Below, piece by piece: positions 59,990-64,000 of a DNA stretch of 64,000 bases. The translations under genes and the position numbers were made by a program. The DNA lies in contig JAYJMM010000058.1 of assembly GCA_037349105.1 (NCBI GenBank), forward strand, positions 558,001-622,000, in the 5' to 3' direction. The stretch comes from Limnomonas spitsbergensis (lineage: Eukaryota > Chlorophyta > Chlorophyceae > Chlamydomonadales). A model generated the notes under the pieces. The model was not told the DNA's origin and did not search any database. It was given only the letters and a program-made list of their open reading frames with translations. Positions within the stretch are counted from its first letter, which is position 1. Every line of letters begins with the position of its first letter.

Positions 59990-60300
59990 TGAAACAAAAA
60001 AGGCAGAAAAAAGGAAGAGTGGGAAATAAAGTTTAGGGACAAAAAAAAGGTTGGAAAAGAAACAGTAAGCTCCAGCCTCTGAAAACGCCTACGCCTCAAC
60101 AATATCTACCACGTCGTCCACCCCAGTCCTGCCCCGGTACAACTTGAAGAATCTCTAGCACCACTCGGGGAACCTGCCCATCCCTGCTCTTGCACGTTGG
60201 ATGCAATACTTCCTCCATGTGAAGGAAGCGTTGTGACATGCAATGCTTCCTCCACATGCTCGCCGTCTCCCCTAGCCCAACATCGCAAGCAGTCTCAACG
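59990..60300 (-). pseudogene. Non-LTR retrotransposon 3' fragment (copy 3)
   Basis: On the minus strand 'DGEHVEEALHV' and 'QGWAGSPSGARD..' align with 'DGEHVEDALHV' and 'RGWAGHPEGATD..' of the fragment at 31546-31765, including the same tail ('GLGW' / 'GRLGW'). The zinc-finger Cys pair is lost here, and an A+G-rich stretch lies on its 3' side at 59985-60065. Confidence 0.45.
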
Positions 60301-61661
60301 TCTGTCACGCTGCTGACCGCTGTGCCATCCTCTAGTGTCAGTCGTGCTGACGGCGCCGAGCCGCAGCCTCAAGTTCGTGCGCACGCTGCAAGCTGAAGGT
60401 GAATGGCTGAATCAACTAGCGCTAGCACCTGTGTGACAGGTAGCGGCTACAGGTCAGTCGCTGTCTGACGCAGTTTGCCAGGGATGGCTGATCCCAGCTC
60501 TAGCTCCTCTGACAAGGCAGCTAGCAATTCACTGTACCAATTGGGGCCTCCGGTGCCCTCCCTGACTGCGAGTTGCATGTCGGCCGCCATGGTTGCCGCC
60601 ATGAGTGAGCTGTCTTGCTGTGCTGCTGGTGCGACCGCTGCATTGCATAGAAGCGAAGTCGTACGTACGCTGCCACCAACCTAGCTGTAACGGCTGGATC
60701 TGCTCCCTCATGCCCCCCCAGCTTAAAGCGTACGCAAGTAGCCATGCAGCTTGGCGCAGATGTTGAAGGAAGCTGGACTGCATTCTGCTCTTGAGGCAAT
60801 GCCGCGGCCTGACGTGATTGGTGGCCCACACCACATCACGGTAGTTGGCTGCATGCGTTGCACACCTTGAAGGCCATGCGGCGGACACGCTGCAACGCGG
60901 CAGCCAAAGGCACCTCTCTACCTTGCATAGCCTAGGTCATGCTGCCGCTCTCGTGCTGCATGATGCTACAGGTTGGAGGGATTTGTGGGGCTGGTGCACT
61001 ATTACAACATTACATGCTGCATGAGTGCAATGAAACGCTGCAAATTGCATTCTGAGAGGAGAGATTGTGGGGCAGGTGTGACACCAATACACAATTGAAA
61101 TGCTGCATTAAGTGCGTTTGGGGAGAGATATCCAAGGCATCTGCACAATGGAAACTCTGAAAATTGCATGGGTGGAGGGATCTGCGGTGGCACACTGAAT
61201 GATGGACTTCGCGTCCATCGTGCCTTCAATTTCAGACTAGAAATCATGCCCCCCTTGCCAGTTGCAGATGGTAACGTTTGTGAGACTCGGTGACGGTGTC
61301 TAAGAAATACCTTCTTGTCTTCATATTCTCCCTTCGCTTAGGACATTAAGTAATGTCCACCCAGTTTAAGCTTCGAAGCTGGACAGCCACAGGCCCGAGC
61401 TGGCGGGAGGCTAGAACCTTACAGTCGCTGCGGTCTTAAGAAATGAAGGGCCGCAAGCTTGTGACAAAAGTATGTATTGCAATTGATGATGTGGATTGCC
61501 AATACGGTCGACTCGCAATCCGCAGAAATGTGCACGGCGATGTCCACAATGCCAACACCGCGCAAGGAGAGGCACAGGAACACACAATTGACTTGCGCAC
61601 GTTCGAAAACCCATTAATGCGTCTAGAAGAGACGTGGAATGGTGCCACAGTGTGTCGGTAT

Positions 61662-61712
61662 GAAAACGCCCGGTTCCCCCCACACCCCCTGCTGCCATTC
61701 GGAAATGTACCC
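61662..61712. repeat. Right terminal inverted repeat
   Basis: It ends TGCCATTCGGAAATGTACCC, the inverse of the left end, with an inner block GAAAACGCCCG. It is about 11 bp longer than the left repeat because of a G/C-rich indel (61675-61690). Confidence 0.9.
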
Positions 61713-61716
61713 CTTA
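61713..61716. other. Target site duplication CTTA (right)
   Basis: This is the partner of 12634-12637. From here the sequence equals 9177 onward, including the short variant monomer 'CCCACCCTTACCATTACCCC'. Confidence 0.85.
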
Positions 61717-63704
61717 CCCCAGAACAGCTGTGGATCAGTGAGCTGCCTCCTCCCTCCCACCCTTACCATTACCCCAGAACAGCTGTGGATCAGTAACCTG
61801 CCTCCTCCCTCCTACCCCTCACCCTTACCCCAGAACAGCTGTGGACCAGTCAGCTGCCTCCTCCCTCCTACCCCTCACCCTTACCCCAGAACAGCTGTGG
61901 ATCAGTAGCATGCCTCCTCCCTCCCACCCAGAACAGCTGTGGACCAGTCAGCTGCCTCCTCCCTCCCAATCCTCACCCTTACCCCAGAACGGCTGTGGAT
62001 CAGTGAGCTGCCTCCTCCCTCCCACCCTTCACCCTTACCCCAGAACAGCTGTGGATCAGTCAGCTGCCTCCTCCCTCCCACCCTCCACCCTTACCCCAGA
62101 ACAGCTGTGGACCAGTCAGCTGCCTCCTCCCTCCCAATCCTCACCCTTACCCCATAACAGCTGTGGATCAGTAACCTGCCTCCTCCCTCGTACCCCTCAC
62201 CCTTACCCCAGAACAGCTGTGGATCAGTAGCCTGACTCCTCCCTCCCACCCTTCACCCTTACCCCAGAACAGCTATGGACCAGTCAGCTGCCTCCTCCCT
62301 CCCAATCCTCACCCTTACCCCAGAACAGCTGTGGATCAGTAGCCTGCCTCCTCCCTCCCACCCCTCACCCTTACCCCAGAACAGCTGTGGATCAGTCAGC
62401 AGCCTTCTCCCTCCCACCCTCCACCCTTACCCCAGAACAGCTGTGAACCAGTCAGCTGTCTCCTCCCTCCCAATCCTCACCCTTACCCCAGAACATCTAT
62501 GGACCAGTCAGCTGCCCCCTCCCTCCCACCCTTCACCCTTACCCCAGAACAGCTGTGGACCAGTCAGCTGCCTCCTCCCTCCCACCCTTCACCCTAACCC
62601 CAGAACAGCTTTGGACCAGTCAGCTGCCTCCTCCCTCCCACCCTTCACCCTTACCCCAGAACAGCTGTGGATCAGTCAGCTGCCTCCTCCCTCCTACCCC
62701 TCACCCTTACCCCAGAACAGCTGTGGATCAGTAGCATGCCTCCTCCCTCCCACCCAAAACAGCTGTGGACCAGTCAGCTGCCTCCTCCCTCCCAATCCTC
62801 ACCCTTACCCCAGAACAGCTGTGGATCAGTGAGCTGCCTCCTCCCTCCCACCCTTCACCCTTACCCCAGAACAACTGTGGATCAGTCAGCTGCTCCTCCC
62901 TCCCACCCTCCACCCTTACCCCAGAACAGCTGTGGACCAGTCAGCTGCCTCCTCCCTCCCAATCCTCACCCTTACCCCATAACAGCTGTGGATCAGTAAC
63001 CTGCCTCCTCCCTCGTACCCCTCACCCTTACCCCATAACAGCTGTGGATCAGTAGCCTGACTCCTCCCTCCCACCCTTCACCCTTACCCCAGAACAGCTA
63101 TGGACCAGTCAGCTGCCTCCTCCCTCCCAATCCTCACCCTTACCCCAGAACAGCTGTGGATCAGTAGCCTGCCTCCTCCCTCCCACCCCTCACCCTTACC
63201 CCAGAACAGCTGTGGATCAGTCAGCTGCCTTCTCCCTCCCACCCTCCACCCTTACCCCAGAACAGCTGTGGACCAGTCAGCTGTCTCCTCTCTCCCAATC
63301 CTCACCCTTACCCCAGAACATCTGTGGACCAGTCAGCTGCCCCCTCCCTCCCACCCGTCACCCTTACCCCAGAACAGCTGTGGACAAGTCAGCTGCCTCC
63401 TCCCTCCCACCCTTCACCCTAACCCCAGAACAGCTTTGGACCAGTCAGCTGCCTCCTCCCTCCCACCCTTCACCCTTACCCCAGAACAGCTGTGGATCAG
63501 TCAGCTGCCTCCTCCCTCCCACCCTTCACCCTAACCCCAGAACAGCTGTGGACCAGTCAGCTGCCTCCTCCCTCCTACCCCCCACCCTTACCCCAGAACA
63601 GCTGTGGATCAGTCAGCTGCCTTCTCCCTCCCACCCTTCACCCTTACCCCAGAACAGCTGTGGACCTGTCAGCTGCCTCCTCCCTCCCAATCCTCACCCT
63701 TACT
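61717..63704. repeat. 56-bp satellite, right continuation
   Basis: It matches 9181-10170 monomer for monomer up to about 62710 and then shows a rearranged order (shortened monomers near 62750 and 62890). It ends at 63704 where the telomere repeats begin. This is the same strand and phase as the left block. Confidence 0.95.
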
Positions 63705-63924
63705 GGGTTTAGGGTTTAGGGTTTAGGGTTTAGGGTTTAGGGTTTAGGGTTTAGGGTTTAGGGTTTAGGGTTTAGGGTTTAGGGTTTAGGGTTTAGGGTT
63801 TAGGGTTTAGGGTTTAGGGTTTAGGGTTTAGGGTTTAGGGTTTAGGGTTTAGGGTTTAGGGTTTAGGGTTTAGGGTTTAGGGTTTTAGGGTTTTAGGGTT
63901 TTAGGGTTTAGGGTTTAGGGTTTA
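63705..63924 (+). repeat. Telomere array (TTTAGGG)n, about 31 units
   Basis: The array joins the satellite at CACCCTTACT|GGGTTTAGGG. Nearly all units are TTTAGGG; three consecutive units near 63880-63900 are TTTTAGGG, the Chlamydomonas-type variant. The G strand runs left to right, as at a right chromosome end. Confidence 0.97.
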
Positions 63925-64000
63925 TATGGGTATCTCGCCACTCGCCAGCCCCCCTAAGGTTAACAGAATGACCTAAAAATTTGGGGATGTATCAATCATG
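63925..64000. other. Non-telomeric 76 bp beyond the telomere array
   Basis: The sequence after the last TTTAGGG (TATGGGTATCTCGCCACTCG..) is not a telomere or satellite unit seen elsewhere in the window. Either the telomere tract is internal or the assembly was joined here. Confidence 0.6.

Larger units (their letters stand above)
56261..61661. other. Right subterminal non-coding region of the element
   Basis: No intact gene is supported over 5.4 kb. It holds LINE scraps (about 56570-57050 and 59990-60300), a 46-bp tandem repeat (57418-57600), a C-rich pentamer repeat (58180-58350), a possible exon-like fragment on the minus strand (57830-58010) and many unremarkable short ORFs. Left and right subterminal regions share nothing obvious beyond the TIRs. 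Confidence 0.5.
12638..61712. mobile_element. 49,075-bp giant TIR transposon inserted in subtelomeric satellite
   Basis: The termini are inverted repeats, flanked by a CTTA duplication. The satellite on the right continues exactly where the left one stopped: 61713 onward equals 9177 onward (constant offset 52,536, for example 9739 = 62275), and 9177 is the higher-order equivalent of 12634. The inserted DNA carries gene A with a TET/JBP-like domain, gene B (transposase, minus strand), gene C (amplified exons), a DOT1-like methyltransferase and a Ulp1 protease, plus several satellites and LINE scraps. A 4-bp duplication with GGG ends does not match a superfamily I can name with confidence. No capsid, DNA polymerase or packaging ATPase is seen, so it is not a Polinton or an integrated virus on this evidence. 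Confidence 0.9.

Noticed and set aside
12638..61712. Integrated giant virus, Polinton/Maverick or virophage
   Set aside because: No capsid, family-B polymerase, packaging ATPase or integrase-like gene was found in the element. The genes are intron-rich, and Polintons have 6-bp duplications and much longer TIRs.

Overview
This is eukaryotic nuclear DNA. Genes are split by GT-AG introns (a few GC-AG), (TTTAGGG)n telomere repeats occur at 4454-4507 and 63705-63924, and the repeats are plant/green-alga-like. A chlorophyte or streptophyte alga is my best guess; the species cannot be named. The window is subtelomeric.

Layout: (1) 1-2789, a decayed Ty3/gypsy chromovirus pol (RT, RNase H, integrase, chromodomain). 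(2) About 3650-4507, a 41-bp tandem array running directly into telomere repeats. (3) 6150-12637, a 44-bp array followed by a 56-bp satellite with a 3,457-bp higher-order period. (4) 12638-61712, a 49,075-bp insertion. (5) 61713-63704, the same 56-bp satellite resuming exactly in phase. (6) 63705-63924, telomere repeats, then 76 bp of other sequence.

The main result is that 12638-61712 is one giant DNA transposon. It has terminal inverted repeats (outer 12 bp GGGTACATTTCC, 21 perfect, about 40-51 bp imperfect), a CTTA target duplication, and an empty site preserved in the neighbouring satellite copy at 9177-9180. It carries two large gene models that I could splice completely in frame. Gene A (16738-25739, +, 24 exons, 1206 aa) ends in a TET/JBP-like 2-oxoglutarate dioxygenase. 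Gene B (38061-31873, -, 11 exons, 1040 aa) is a Cys-rich DDE-like transposase. Downstream on + lie gene C (39638 to at least 52646), whose repetitive exons are amplified in tandem, then a DOT1-like methyltransferase with an in-frame TAG, and a Ulp1/C48 protease. Genes B and C diverge from a 1.6-kb control-like region holding thirteen CAGAATTCTG palindromes, ten of them in a perfect 32-bp array.

As a whole the element pairs a transposase with a putative DNA-base oxidase, a methyltransferase and a SUMO-type protease. I infer a self-mobilising element with its own chromatin-modifying equipment. Minisatellites fill its introns and spacers. No tRNA, rRNA, CRISPR or bacterial-type feature was seen.
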